DNA of 64,000 bases. Source: Bacillus pumilus. Lineage in GTDB: Bacteria; Bacillota; Bacilli; Bacillales; Bacillaceae. This document shows positions 1 to 9,308 of the stretch, piece after piece (the first letter of the stretch is position 1; each line of letters begins with the position of its first letter). A program made the position numbers and the translations under genes. Where the stretch lies: NCBI RefSeq assembly GCF_009937765.1, contig NZ_CP047089.1:1610272-1674271 (forward strand), read 5' to 3'. The notes under the pieces were generated by a model. That model saw nothing but the letters and a program-made list of their open reading frames with translations, ran no database searches and was not told where the DNA came from.

Positions 1-684
1 GGTGTAATTCAACCAATCAAAGACATTGGCGAACTCATGCACCATCACACTGCGCATTTTCATACAGACGCCGTGCAGGCGTTTGGAACAATGCCAATCG
101 ATGTAGCAGACCTTCATATTGATCTTTTATCTGCTTCTGGTCATAAGCTAAATGGTCCAATGGGAACTGGCTTTTTATATGTAAACGAAGGCGTAAAACT
201 TTCTCCGCAATTGTTCGGTGGAGAACAAGAAAGAAAACGCCGTGCTGGTACAGAAAATGTGGCAGGGATCGTGGGACTTGCAGAAGCTGTTCAATTAACG
301 AAGCAAAATAGAAGAGAAAAAGCCATGCATTATGGTAAGCTCAAAGAAATCATGCTGCAAGTATTCGATGAGGAATCACTTATTTTCTCTATCAATGGGC
401 ATCCGAAAGAGACATTGCCTCATATTTTAAATGTTCATTTCCCGGGTGTTTCCATCGAATCGTTACTTGTGAATTTAGATATGGAAGGAATTGCTGTTTC
501 AAGTGGATCTGCATGTACGGCTGGATCCGTCCTTCCTTCGCACGTGTTAAGCGCCATGTATGGCGAAGAAGCAGACAAGCTGACATCCTCAGTCAGAATA
601 AGCTTCGGTCTTGGGAATGAAGAGGATCACGTGAAGCAGGCAGCACGTAAGATAGCAGCTGTTGTCAAACGCTTAGCCAAATAA
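1..684 (+). CDS. yrvO: Cysteine desulfurase YrvO, 3' part
   Basis: The reading frame is open from base 1, so only the C-terminal 227 residues are present and the true start lies outside the window. This is a class V aminotransferase-fold, PLP-dependent NifS/IscS-type cysteine desulfurase. The PLP lysine sits in the ASGHKLNGP motif (codon at 145-147) and the sulfur-accepting cysteine in GSACTAGS (codon at 514-516). It takes sulfur from L-cysteine as a protein persulfide. The next gene is mnmA, as in B. subtilis, where YrvO supplies sulfur for 2-thiouridine, so the same partnership is inferred. Family and symbol are secure from sequence plus neighbourhood. Confidence 0.93.
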   Translation, partial: GVIQPIKDIGELMHHHTAHFHTDAVQAFGTMPIDVADLHIDLLSASGHKLNGPMGTGFLYVNEGVKLSPQLFGGEQERKRRAGTENVAGIVGLAEAVQLTKQNRREKAMHYGKLKEIMLQVFDEESLIFSINGHPKETLPHILNVHFPGVSIESLLVNLDMEGIAVSSGSACTAGSVLPSHVLSAMYGEEADKLTSSVRISFGLGNEEDHVKQAARKIAAVVKRLAK

Positions 685-716
685 ACGTTCCTCTTTTGTT
701 CGTGTGTGAAAAATGA

Positions 717-1898
<1,182 letters not shown>

Positions 1899-1909
1899 CT
1901 TGTTTTCAA

Positions 1910-1936
1910 AACCTCAACGTCGCTGTTGAGGTTTTT
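1910..1936 (+). terminator. Rho-independent terminator after mnmA
   Basis: AACCTCAAC and GTTGAGGTT form a 9-bp stem around a 6-base loop, followed by a short T run. It overlaps the region upstream of yrrB and rules out a TTG at 1926 as that gene's start. Confidence 0.85.
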
Positions 1937-1958
1937 TAATGAAAGGATGAGAGAGCGA

Positions 1959-2612
1959 ATGAATCATAACGAAATTGGCATAGAAGCCTTAAATCAGGGG
2001 AACATCGAAAAAGCGGCGGAAGCTTTTACGAAAGCCATTGAAGAAAGCCCGAAAGACCCGGTTCCATATATTAACTTTGCGAACTTACTTTCAAGCATCA
2101 ATGAATTTGAACGCGCGTTAAACTTCTTTCAAAAAGCCATTGAACTTGATCACGCCGCAGCTGCAGCCTATTACGGAGCAGGAAATGTATACACATTAAA
2201 AGAAGACTTTATGAAAGCAAAAGACTATTTTGAACAAGCACTAAAAGCGGGCATGGAAAATAGTGATTTGTTTTATATGCTGGGGCAGACGCTCATTAAA
2301 TTAGAGCAGCCGAAGCTTGCGATGCCTTATCTTCAGCGTGCCATCGAACTGAATGAAGATGATAACGAAGCAAGATTCCAATTTGGCATGTGCTTAGCCA
2401 ATGAACAATTGCTGGAAGAAGCGGTGACAACCTTTACTGAGGTAGTCACGCGTGATCCGCAGCATGCAGATGCCTTTTATAATTTAGGAGTTGCGTATGC
2501 ATATTTAGAGAAAAAAGACGAAGCGCTTGAGATGCTTGGAAAAGCCATTGACGTGCAGCCTGATCATATGCTGGCACTACATGCGCAAAAGCTGATTCAA
2601 GAGGCAGAATAG
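1959..2612 (+). CDS. yrrB: TPR-repeat protein YrrB
   Basis: 217 residues made almost wholly of tetratricopeptide repeats, about six copies, with the usual W/L-G-Y-A-F-A-P spacing (for example EKAAEAFTKAIEESPKDP). There is no signal peptide or membrane segment, so it is cytosolic. TPR proteins are protein-binding scaffolds and no enzyme activity is expected; the partner is unknown. The ATG at 1959 follows AAGGATGAGAG, whereas upstream candidates fall inside the mnmA terminator. It is 19 bases from recD2 and probably co-transcribed with it, as in B. subtilis. Confidence 0.9.
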   Translation: MNHNEIGIEALNQGNIEKAAEAFTKAIEESPKDPVPYINFANLLSSINEFERALNFFQKAIELDHAAAAAYYGAGNVYTLKEDFMKAKDYFEQALKAGMENSDLFYMLGQTLIKLEQPKLAMPYLQRAIELNEDDNEARFQFGMCLANEQLLEEAVTTFTEVVTRDPQHADAFYNLGVAYAYLEKKDEALEMLGKAIDVQPDHMLALHAQKLIQEAE

Positions 2613-2631
2613 ACGGAAGGAGGGAAGACCT

Positions 2632-5016
2632 GTGCAGGAACATCCAGATCAAATGAAGCTTGAGGACGAACCATTTTTAAAGGGGACAGTTCAAGCCGTT
2701 ATTTTCCATAATGAAAGTAATTTATATTCGGTGTTAAAGGTGAAAGTCATTGAAACATCGGAAAACTTAGAGGAAAAAACAGCATCTGTCACAGGCTACT
2801 TCCCAGCACTTCATGAGGAGGAAACTTACACCTTCTATGGCAAAGTTACAAGCCATCCGAAGTTTGGTGAACAGTTTCAGGCGACTCATTTTCAAAAGGA
2901 AGTACCGACAACAAAACAAGGAATAATCCATTATCTTTCAAGTGATTTATTTGAGGGGATAGGCAAAAAGACAGCGGAAGAAATTGTAGGAAAGCTTGGC
3001 AGTGAGACGCTTCATAAAATTATGCGTGACCCAGCGGTTTTGTATGACGTTCCGCGCTTATCAAAAAAGAAGGCTGATAAGCTGGCTGCAGCGCTCCAAG
3101 AGCATCAAGGATTGGAACAAATTATGATCAGCTTGAATCAATACGGCTTTGGTCCGCAGCTCAGCATGAAGATTTATCAAGTGTACGAAAGTGAGACGCT
3201 GCAGAAGATTGAAGAAAACCCGTATCAGCTCGTCAAGGATGTTGAAGGGATCGGATTTATTAAGGCAGATGAACTTGGCGCTAGAACCGGCATCTCAGGA
3301 AGTGACCCAGAGCGAATTCGTGCAGCCTTGCTTTATACAGTGGAGACAGCCAGTCTTCAGGACGGTCATACGTACATACAAACAAAGGATTTGATCGTCG
3401 AAACCCGAAAACTGCTCAATCAAACAGGCAATGAGTACAAAGTGACGGAAATGGACGTCGCCGATCAGATCATTGCACTTGGCGAAGGGAAAGAGATGAT
3501 CATTGAGGATGAGCGCTGCTATCATCCGTCCTTATTTTATGCCGAGCAAAGTGTCGCGAAACGTATACAAAAAATCGTCTCCCAAACGGAATATGCAGAT
3601 CAATTTCCTGAATCAGAATTCCTTCTAGCCCTTGGTGAGCTAGAGGAACGGCTGGGCGTCCAATATGCGCCGACACAAAAGGAAGCGATTCAAAAGGCAC
3701 TCATGTCCCCAATGCTGCTTTTAACAGGCGGACCTGGGACTGGGAAGACAACAGTCATTAAAGGGATTGTTGAGCTTTACAGCGATCTTCATGGTGTATC
3801 ACTTGACCCAAGTGATTATAAAAAGGATGAATCCTTCCCATTTGTGCTTGCGGCACCAACTGGGCGAGCAGCTAAACGGATGACAGAATCAACAGGGCTT
3901 CCAGCTGTGACGATTCACCGGCTGCTTGGTTGGAACGGATCAGAAGGATTTTCTCATGATGATGAACAGCCGATTGAAGGAAAGCTTGTCATCATTGATG
4001 AATCAAGTATGCTAGATATTTGGCTTGCGAATCATTTGTTTAAAGCCATTCCTGACCATATACAAGTGATCATGGTGGGGGATGAACATCAGCTTCCGTC
4101 TGTCGGACCAGGCCAGGTGTTAAGAGACTTGCTTGCATCACAAGCCGTGCCAGCGGTTACCCTAACAGATATTTACCGGCAGGCAGACGGCTCCAGCATT
4201 GTTGAACTTGCACATGATATGAAAAATGGTGTCCTGCCAAAGGATATTACCGCACGTTCAAAGGATCGATCTTTCATCAAATGCTCAGCTGATCAAATGA
4301 AAGAAGTGATTGAGAAAGTCGTCAGCAATGCTGCTCAAAAAGGCTATTCAGCTAAAGATATTCAAGTGCTTGCGCCCATGTATAAAGGAAAAGCAGGCAT
4401 TAATGAGCTCAATAAAATGCTGCAGCACATTTTGAATCCTAAAAAACCAAAAGGTCGAGAAATTCCTTTTGGTGATGTGGTGTACCGGACTGGTGATAAA
4501 GTGCTTCAGCTTGTGAATCAGCCAGAGAACAATATTTTTAACGGTGATATTGGCGAAATTGTCTCCATTTTTTATGCGAAAGAAAACACAGAAAAAGAAG
4601 ATATGGCTGTGATCTCCTTTGATGGGAATGAAATCACTTTTACTAAAAAGGATTTTCATCAATTTACACATGCCTATTGTTGCTCTATCCACAAATCACA
4701 AGGCAGTGAATTCCCTATCGTTGTACTACCAGTCGTGAGAAGTTATTACAGAATGCTTCGGCGAAATTTGCTGTACACAGCCATTACACGAAGTAAAAAG
4801 TTTTTAATTCTGTGCGGCGAGGAATCAGCACTGGAGTGGGGCGTGAAAAACAATGAGGATTCCCTCAGACAAACGTCCTTAACGATGCGGCTCGTGCAAA
4901 CCGAAGAGGTTATGGATGCGGAGCTTGCAGCACTTCAAAAAGAACTGCCGTTTAGCGTGCATGATGCAAATATCGGTATGGAGGGAATCACTCCATTTGA
5001 TTTTATGCATGAATAA
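2632..5016 (+). CDS. recD2: RecD2-type ATP-dependent DNA helicase (YrrC)
   Basis: 794 residues, the usual RecD2 size, and not part of a RecBCD complex. The order is an N-terminal OB-like region, helix-hairpin-helix repeats (GIGKKTAEEIVGKLG), then the SF1B motor. Walker A GGPGTGKTT is near residues 366-374, the Walker B region is VIIDESSMLD, and the C-terminal UvrD-like half carries SIHKSQGSEFP and YTAITRSKK. It starts at GTG 2632 behind GGAAGGAGGG. RecD2 is a 5'-3' helicase linked to replication-fork maintenance and repair in B. subtilis; the role here is by homology. Confidence 0.95.
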   Translation: MQEHPDQMKLEDEPFLKGTVQAVIFHNESNLYSVLKVKVIETSENLEEKTASVTGYFPALHEEETYTFYGKVTSHPKFGEQFQATHFQKEVPTTKQGIIHYLSSDLFEGIGKKTAEEIVGKLGSETLHKIMRDPAVLYDVPRLSKKKADKLAAALQEHQGLEQIMISLNQYGFGPQLSMKIYQVYESETLQKIEENPYQLVKDVEGIGFIKADELGARTGISGSDPERIRAALLYTVETASLQDGHTYIQTKDLIVETRKLLNQTGNEYKVTEMDVADQIIALGEGKEMIIEDERCYHPSLFYAEQSVAKRIQKIVSQTEYADQFPESEFLLALGELEERLGVQYAPTQKEAIQKALMSPMLLLTGGPGTGKTTVIKGIVELYSDLHGVSLDPSDYKKDESFPFVLAAPTGRAAKRMTESTGLPAVTIHRLLGWNGSEGFSHDDEQPIEGKLVIIDESSMLDIWLANHLFKAIPDHIQVIMVGDEHQLPSVGPGQVLRDLLASQAVPAVTLTDIYRQADGSSIVELAHDMKNGVLPKDITARSKDRSFIKCSADQMKEVIEKVVSNAAQKGYSAKDIQVLAPMYKGKAGINELNKMLQHILNPKKPKGREIPFGDVVYRTGDKVLQLVNQPENNIFNGDIGEIVSIFYAKENTEKEDMAVISFDGNEITFTKKDFHQFTHAYCCSIHKSQGSEFPIVVLPVVRSYYRMLRRNLLYTAITRSKKFLILCGEESALEWGVKNNEDSLRQTSLTMRLVQTEEVMDAELAALQKELPFSVHDANIGMEGITPFDFMHE

Positions 5017-5042
5017 AAGGCTTCCAGATGGAAGTCTTTTTT
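5017..5042 (+). terminator. Terminator after recD2
   Basis: AGGCTTCC pairs with GGAAGTCT across a 4-base loop and is followed by six T residues, directly after the recD2 stop codon. Confidence 0.8.
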
Positions 5043-5151
5043 AGCATGAAAAGAATTTCGCATAGTTCGTTCATGGAAGCCATTTCTTCGTATGAGTCTT
5101 GAAGCAAACGCACACGATAAGACTGTTCCGCAAAAGGTGGTTGAGCACATT

Positions 5152-5610
5152 TTGAGAACATGTCGAGAGCTTGAAGGAATGTCAATCTATACTGGTGAAA
5201 CGTCTCATTCACTTGGTTCCATAAAAGATATTTGCTTATTAGCCGGAGGCAGCTGCGGAGGTTATGTATTAGATGGGAAAAAGAAAGACTGTGCCTTCAT
5301 TCCATTCTCGGCTGGGGATCAGCTGACAGACAAAGGCTTATATGTGAGCTGCCAGGAGGGTGTAGGCATGGATTCCTCCGCCCCATCCCTCTTATTTTCG
5401 AAATTAAAAAAGAAAATGATGCAGTCGCCTGACGGTGAAAATTTAGGCATTTTGGAAGATGTATACTTTTGCACAAATTCGGGCACAATCGTAGCATATG
5501 AACTCTCGGACGGCTTCTTTACAGAGCTATCAGGGATTCGAAAACAGCTTCAGGCTGCCGGAACCTTGATCAACGTTCAAAAGGAAGCGCTTGTTCTAAA
5601 CCGAACGTAA
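5152..5610 (+). CDS. yrrD: PRC-barrel protein YrrD
   Basis: About 152 residues. Two PRC-barrel-like segments can be read, LEGMSIYTGETSHSLGSIKDI near the N-terminus and a second beginning DGENLGILEDVYF. PRC barrels are small beta domains of ribosome-maturation and membrane-associated adaptor proteins. The gene matches B. subtilis yrrD in position and size, and its function is not established. I prefer TTG 5152, with AAAGGTGG 11 bases upstream, over an ATG at 5092 that lacks a ribosome site and would add 20 unconserved-looking residues. The start is the least certain part. Confidence 0.78.
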   Translation: MRTCRELEGMSIYTGETSHSLGSIKDICLLAGGSCGGYVLDGKKKDCAFIPFSAGDQLTDKGLYVSCQEGVGMDSSAPSLLFSKLKKKMMQSPDGENLGILEDVYFCTNSGTIVAYELSDGFFTELSGIRKQLQAAGTLINVQKEALVLNRT

Positions 5611-5623
5611 AGAGGTGCTGATT

Positions 5624-5815
5624 ATGCTCATTTGCCCAAATTGCAAATGTAAAGACATCGGAAAAATTGGGGTCAATCAATATTATTGCTGGGGCTGTTT
5701 TATTGAATTGACACTGTCAAAAGGTAAAATATCTACACACCAAGTGGAAGAAGACGGAACACTAAGCAGCTTAGATGATCTGTTTAGTGATGATGAACGT
5801 TCAATTCAACTATAA
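5624..5815 (+). CDS. yrzR: Small zinc-ribbon protein (YrzR-like)
   Basis: 63 residues. Two CxxC knuckles (CPNCKC near the N-terminus and CWGC about 20 residues later) predict a small zinc ribbon, followed by an acidic C-terminal tail (SLDDLFSDDERS). The ATG at 5624 sits 7 bases after AGAGGTG; the ORF could be read from GTG 5615, but that codon is within the ribosome site. It lies 14 bases after yrrD, so it is probably in the same transcript. The symbol is assigned from its place next to yrrD and is less certain than the zinc-ribbon call. Confidence 0.75.
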   Translation: MLICPNCKCKDIGKIGVNQYYCWGCFIELTLSKGKISTHQVEEDGTLSSLDDLFSDDERSIQL

Positions 5816-5835
5816 GTGTTAAGGGGGAATTTCGA

Positions 5836-5967
5836 ATGGGCAAAATGACTTCTTCACTATTAACGCTTGGTGCAGGTGCACTCGCATATCACTTTGCAAG
5901 CCGATATGATATGCCATCAAAGCGGGATATGAAAAAGCTAAGAAAACGTGTGATGAGAATGATGTAA
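5836..5967 (+). CDS. yrzQ: Small basic protein YrzQ (DUF3918-like)
   Basis: A 43-residue ORF starting MGKMTSSLLTLGAGALAY behind AAGGGGGAA. It has an N-terminal hydrophobic glycine/alanine helix and a very basic tail ending KKLRKRVMRMM, which suggests a peptide that inserts in or lies on the membrane. Small proteins of this kind occur at the same place in B. subtilis. Function is unknown. It is followed by the repeat-flanked intergenic block. Confidence 0.75.
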   Translation: MGKMTSSLLTLGAGALAYHFASRYDMPSKRDMKKLRKRVMRMM

Positions 5968-5996
5968 AAAAAGGCATCCGCTAAGAGCGGATGTCC
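5967..5996 (-). terminator. Terminator hairpin, minus-strand orientation
   Basis: GGCATCCGCT...AGCGGATGTCC forms a strong stem. It is preceded on the plus strand by a run of A, so read from the minus strand it ends in T residues and would stop the glnQHMP transcript. Confidence 0.75.
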
Positions 5997-6196
5997 CAGA
6001 TTGTTGACAAAGGGCTGAAATGATCTTTATTTTAGCCCTTTGTCTTCTTTTCAGCGTGATAGAAAACCTTTGAAGTTTAGGAAGGGCGAGCAATGGCGCG
6101 GAGCGAATCTGACATTCGTGAGCACCGGTGCGCAGACCTGACACCGAATGCGAGGGTTTGTCTACACACTGAGGCATCCGCTAAGAGCGGATGTCC
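5973..6196. repeat. Intergenic element bounded by two identical 24-bp hairpins
   Basis: The same 24-bp hairpin sequence occurs at 5973-5996 and 6173-6196, exactly 200 bases apart and in the same orientation. Between the copies is another inverted repeat, GACAAAGGGCT (6006-6016) with AGCCCTTTGTC (6034-6044), and a GC-richer stretch at 6080-6165 unlike the flanking AT-rich spacers. No ORF in it has a ribosome site. The layout resembles the short intergenic repeat families known in Bacillus genomes; membership in a family is inferred. Confidence 0.6.
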
Positions 6197-6202
6197 TTTT
6201 TT
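6173..6202 (+). terminator. Terminator hairpin, plus-strand orientation
   Basis: This is the second copy of the 24-bp hairpin and is followed here by TTTTTT. It can stop transcription coming from yrrD-yrzR-yrzQ just before the convergent glnP. Confidence 0.75.
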
Positions 6203-6851
6203 ATGCCTGCCTATATTCTAATCGGCGTGCGAGTAATGATAAGCTGAAATTGACGACAAAATACATCATCGCCGCTAATAGGAAAATGGGCAGTAAGTAA
6301 GATTGGCTCTGACCGTTTAATATTTGAGCGTGATGCAATAGTTCTGGAAGTGCAATGACAACAGCTAGTGACGTATCTTTTAAAAGAGAGATGAATTGAC
6401 TAACAATTGGCGGCACCATTCGGCGTAAAGCCTGCGGCATAATAATCATTTTTAACGTTTGGATATAGGTTAAACCAGAGGACCTGGCGGCTTCGATTTG
6501 CCCCTTATCAATTGATTTTAAACCACTTCGAATAATTTCTGACAGCATTGCTGATTCAAATACGGTTAAAGCTGCTATAGCCGAGGCTGTAATGCTCAGC
6601 TTAATGCCGATTTCGGGCAATGCAAAATATGTGAAAAAAATGATCAATAAGAGCGGCAAGTTTCGAATGGTTTCGACGACGACTGCAAGTATCTTTGATA
6701 AAATCGGAATTTGAGCGAACCGCAATGTTCCAATGACTAATCCAATGAGAAAGCTCAAAATGATGGAGATAAAAGCCACTTTTAAGGTGACAGCAAATCC
6801 TTCAAGTAAAAAGGCGAGATGATCAGGCTGGTAGGCACCTAGAAAATCCAT
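6201..6851 (-). CDS. glnP: Glutamine ABC transporter permease GlnP
   Basis: 216 residues. It is a HisM/GlnP-type inner-membrane subunit of a polar amino acid importer, with about five transmembrane helices. The EAA coupling loop reads IEAARSSGLTYIQTLKMIIMP. It starts at ATG 6851 behind AGGAGG and is the last gene of glnQ-glnH-glnM-glnP, 15 bases after glnM. The order and the TnrA-like site upstream of glnQ match the B. subtilis glutamine operon. Confidence 0.9.
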   Translation of the reverse strand: MDFLGAYQPDHLAFLLEGFAVTLKVAFISIILSFLIGLVIGTLRFAQIPILSKILAVVVETIRNLPLLLIIFFTYFALPEIGIKLSITASAIAALTVFESAMLSEIIRSGLKSIDKGQIEAARSSGLTYIQTLKMIIMPQALRRMVPPIVSQFISLLKDTSLAVVIALPELLHHAQILNGQSQSYLLPIFLLAAMMYFVVNFSLSLLARRLEYRQA

Positions 6852-6866
6852 GATATGTCCTCCTTT

Positions 6867-7520
6867 CTAGTGGCTTCTTGCTAATCTTTTTTCTAAATAA
6901 CCAACGCCTAAACTGAGCGGAATCGTTAATATCAGATAGAACATGGCAACAAAAATGTAGACATCAAATGTCACAAATGTTCTAGAAGCGATGAGGTCTC
7001 CTTGATACATAAGATCAAACCCTGCGATGACACCTAAAATAGATGAGTTTTTAACAAGGTTAATAAATTGATTCCCAAGAGGGGGAATGACAATTTTAAT
7101 CGCTTGCGGCAGAATGATATACCGCATCGTCCCGCCATAGGATAGACCTGAAGCACGGGCGGCTTCCATTTGTCCAAGCGGTACAGCTTGTATCCCTGCA
7201 CGAATGGCTTCAGCAATAAAGGCTGAGGTATAAATGGCAAGGGCAATTGTGCCGGCGGTGAAGCCATCTGCTACAATACCAAGCACGGGTAATCCAAAGA
7301 AGAAGACAAATGTAATCAATAATAACGGAATATTCCGAATAAATTCCACGTAAGCCGTCCCTAACCAGTTGAGTGGTCTGAGTGGTGCAATTCTCATAAT
7401 GGCAATGAGTGTACCGATCAAAAAGCTTCCAATCAAAGCAATGACACTTGCACCAATTGTATATTTAAACCCTTCTACATAAAGATTGAAGTTTTCAGTG
7501 AGAATGGAAAACCGCAGCAA
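6867..7520 (-). CDS. glnM: Glutamine ABC transporter permease GlnM
   Basis: 217 residues. It is the second permease subunit, with the coupling motif MEAARASGLSYGGTMRYIILPQA. The gene starts at TTG 7520, about 8 bases after GGAAGTG; no ATG is better placed. It and GlnP probably form the heterodimeric channel for GlnQ and GlnH. Confidence 0.9.
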   Translation of the reverse strand: MLRFSILTENFNLYVEGFKYTIGASVIALIGSFLIGTLIAIMRIAPLRPLNWLGTAYVEFIRNIPLLLITFVFFFGLPVLGIVADGFTAGTIALAIYTSAFIAEAIRAGIQAVPLGQMEAARASGLSYGGTMRYIILPQAIKIVIPPLGNQFINLVKNSSILGVIAGFDLMYQGDLIASRTFVTFDVYIFVAMFYLILTIPLSLGVGYLEKRLARSH

Positions 7521-7591
7521 TCAGTTCACTTCCTTCCTTCCTGATCAATAGGGGAGCCAATGAGCGGCTCACCCCTAAACAAGTCAAACGA

Positions 7592-8401
7592 TTATTTTTT
7601 GATCCATTTTTGATGAATCTTGTCATACTCCCCATTGTCTTTTAATGTCTTTAGGGCTTTATTAATGGCCGTTGTTAATTCCTTATCGCCTTTCTTGACA
7701 GCAATGCCATAAGGCTCATCTGTAAAGGTGCCGCCGACGACTTCGTAATTTGAATCCTCATCTGCCATACCAAATAAGATCGCATTATCAGTTGTCAGCA
7801 CTTGCCCTTGATTCGATTTTAAAGCTGTAAAAGCTTCCTGATAGTTCTCAAATTCTAATACAGACGCTTCAGGTGCTTTTTCGCGGATATTTTGAGAAGA
7901 AGTAGATCCTTTTACTGCAAGCACTTTCGTTCCTTTCTTCAAATCATCAATTGATTGAATGTCGCTTCCTTTTTTCACAAGCAGTGATTGTCCTGCTTCA
8001 AAGTAAACATCTGAGAAATTGACTTCTTTTTTACGCTCTTCAGTAATTGTCATGGTTGCGACGATTGCATGAATATCTCCTTTTTGCAGTAAAGGAATTC
8101 TCGTTTTGGATGTCACTTCTTTGAATTCTGCTTTTCCTTCATCACCGAGTATTTCCTTTGCGATGGCTTTTGCAATATCGATATCAAACCCTTCAATATC
8201 TCCGCTGCTTGGATTTTTTAGACCGAAGAGACGTGTATCATTCTTGACCCCGAAAATCATTTTTTTGTCTTTCTGGATGGTTTCTAAAGAACTTCCTTGT
8301 TTTGCATCAGTCGAGCCTTTTTCAGCAAATCCGCAAGCTGTTAATGCGGCAATACAGCAAGTCATAAAGAGTAGTAGGCCAAAGCGTTTCATTTTTTTCA
8401 T
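7592..8401 (-). CDS. glnH: Glutamine-binding lipoprotein GlnH
   Basis: 269 residues. It has a lipoprotein signal peptide with lipobox LTAC and cysteine near residue 23, then a family 3 solute-binding fold (GDIEGFDIDIAKAIAKEILG, FSDVYFEAGQSLLVKKG, PYGIAVKKGDKEL). It is anchored outside the membrane and hands substrate to GlnM/GlnP. ATG 8401 lies about 9 bases after AGGGGG; a TTG one codon earlier is possible. Glutamine specificity is inherited from operon identity rather than visible residues. Confidence 0.9.
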   Translation of the reverse strand: MKKMKRFGLLLFMTCCIAALTACGFAEKGSTDAKQGSSLETIQKDKKMIFGVKNDTRLFGLKNPSSGDIEGFDIDIAKAIAKEILGDEGKAEFKEVTSKTRIPLLQKGDIHAIVATMTITEERKKEVNFSDVYFEAGQSLLVKKGSDIQSIDDLKKGTKVLAVKGSTSSQNIREKAPEASVLEFENYQEAFTALKSNQGQVLTTDNAILFGMADEDSNYEVVGGTFTDEPYGIAVKKGDKELTTAINKALKTLKDNGEYDKIHQKWIKK

Positions 8402-8414
8402 CAAATCATTCCCC

Positions 8415-9143
8415 CTAGTGATTTAAAATACGGCTTAAAAAGAGCTGTGCGCGTTTCTCACGCGGTTTCTCATAAAATGCAGCCGGTGTTGATTCTTCAA
8501 GAACTCTGCCTTCATCAATAAAGACAATACGATCGGCCACTTCTCTGGCAAATCCCATCTCATGTGTGACGACAACCATGGTCATTCCTTCTCGGGCGAG
8601 CTGTTTCATCACATCTAGTACCTCTCCAATCATCTCTGGGTCAAGAGCTGATGTCGGTTCGTCGAACAGCATGACCTCTGGTTTCATCGCAAGCCCTCTA
8701 GCAATGGCAACACGCTGCTGCTGTCCGCCTGATAGTCTTGAAGGGTAGGCGTTAGCTTTATCAGGAATACCGACTTTATGTAAATAAAATTCGGCTGTTT
8801 CCCTCGCTTCTTCTTTGCTCACCTTTTTCACCTTCATTGGCGCAAGCATAATGTTTTCAAGCACCGTCTTATGCGGATAGAGGTGAAAGTGCTGAAATAC
8901 CATCCCGATATTTTGCCTGACAAGATTGATATTGGTTTTCGGATGCTGAACAGGCACTTCGTTGACAAGAACCTTACCCTCATCAATGCTTTCAAGACGA
9001 TTGATGCATCTGAGCATTGTGCTTTTACCTGATCCTGAAGGACCGATGATCACGACGACCTCACCTTTTTGAATATGTAGGTTAATGTCTTTCAGTACAT
9101 GGAACTGGCCATAATGTTTATTGACTTTTTCGAATGTGATCAT
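8415..9143 (-). CDS. glnQ: Glutamine ABC transporter ATPase GlnQ
   Basis: 242 residues. Walker A is GPSGSGKST, the signature [16 protein letters not shown] and Walker [14 protein letters not shown], with an H-loop in VVVTHEMGF. The start [12 protein letters not shown] at 9143 has AGAGGAGG just upstream and gives the usual family length; the longer frame to 9218 has no ribosome site. It is the first gene of the minus-strand operon, behind a TnrA-like promoter. Confidence 0.93.
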   Translation of the reverse strand: MITFEKVNKHYGQFHVLKDINLHIQKGEVVVIIGPSGSGKSTMLRCINRLESIDEGKVLVNEVPVQHPKTNINLVRQNIGMVFQHFHLYPHKTVLENIMLAPMKVKKVSKEEARETAEFYLHKVGIPDKANAYPSRLSGGQQQRVAIARGLAMKPEVMLFDEPTSALDPEMIGEVLDVMKQLAREGMTMVVVTHEMGFAREVADRIVFIDEGRVLEESTPAAFYEKPREKRAQLFLSRILNH

Positions 9144-9183
9144 GAAGAACCTCCTCTTGTACATGGTGGTAGTCAGTGGAGAC

Positions 9184-9236
9184 ATTTTAGTAACTTTGGA
9201 TGGTGCTGTATGTTTCATATGTATTCATTTTTAACA
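9184..9236 (-). promoter_or_regulatory. TnrA-type site and -10 element for glnQHMP
   Basis: On the minus strand 9236-9220 reads TGTTAaaaatgaATACA, one mismatch from the TnrA/GlnR consensus TGTNAN7TNACA. A -10 hexamer TAAAAT lies at 9189-9184, centred about 41 bases from the box centre. That places the box near -50, the position used for TnrA activation. The site is seen directly; activation under nitrogen limitation is inferred from the B. subtilis operon. Confidence 0.7.
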
Positions 9237-9308
9237 AAGTTAGGACAAATTTTATTTACATGGATAATTGCAGAAGATGGTTAAACAATAAGAAAAGAGG
9301 TGAAAAAG

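Noticed and set aside
4348..4692. 114-codon minus-strand frame inside recD2
   Set aside because: Antisense shadow of a conserved helicase gene with no ribosome site.
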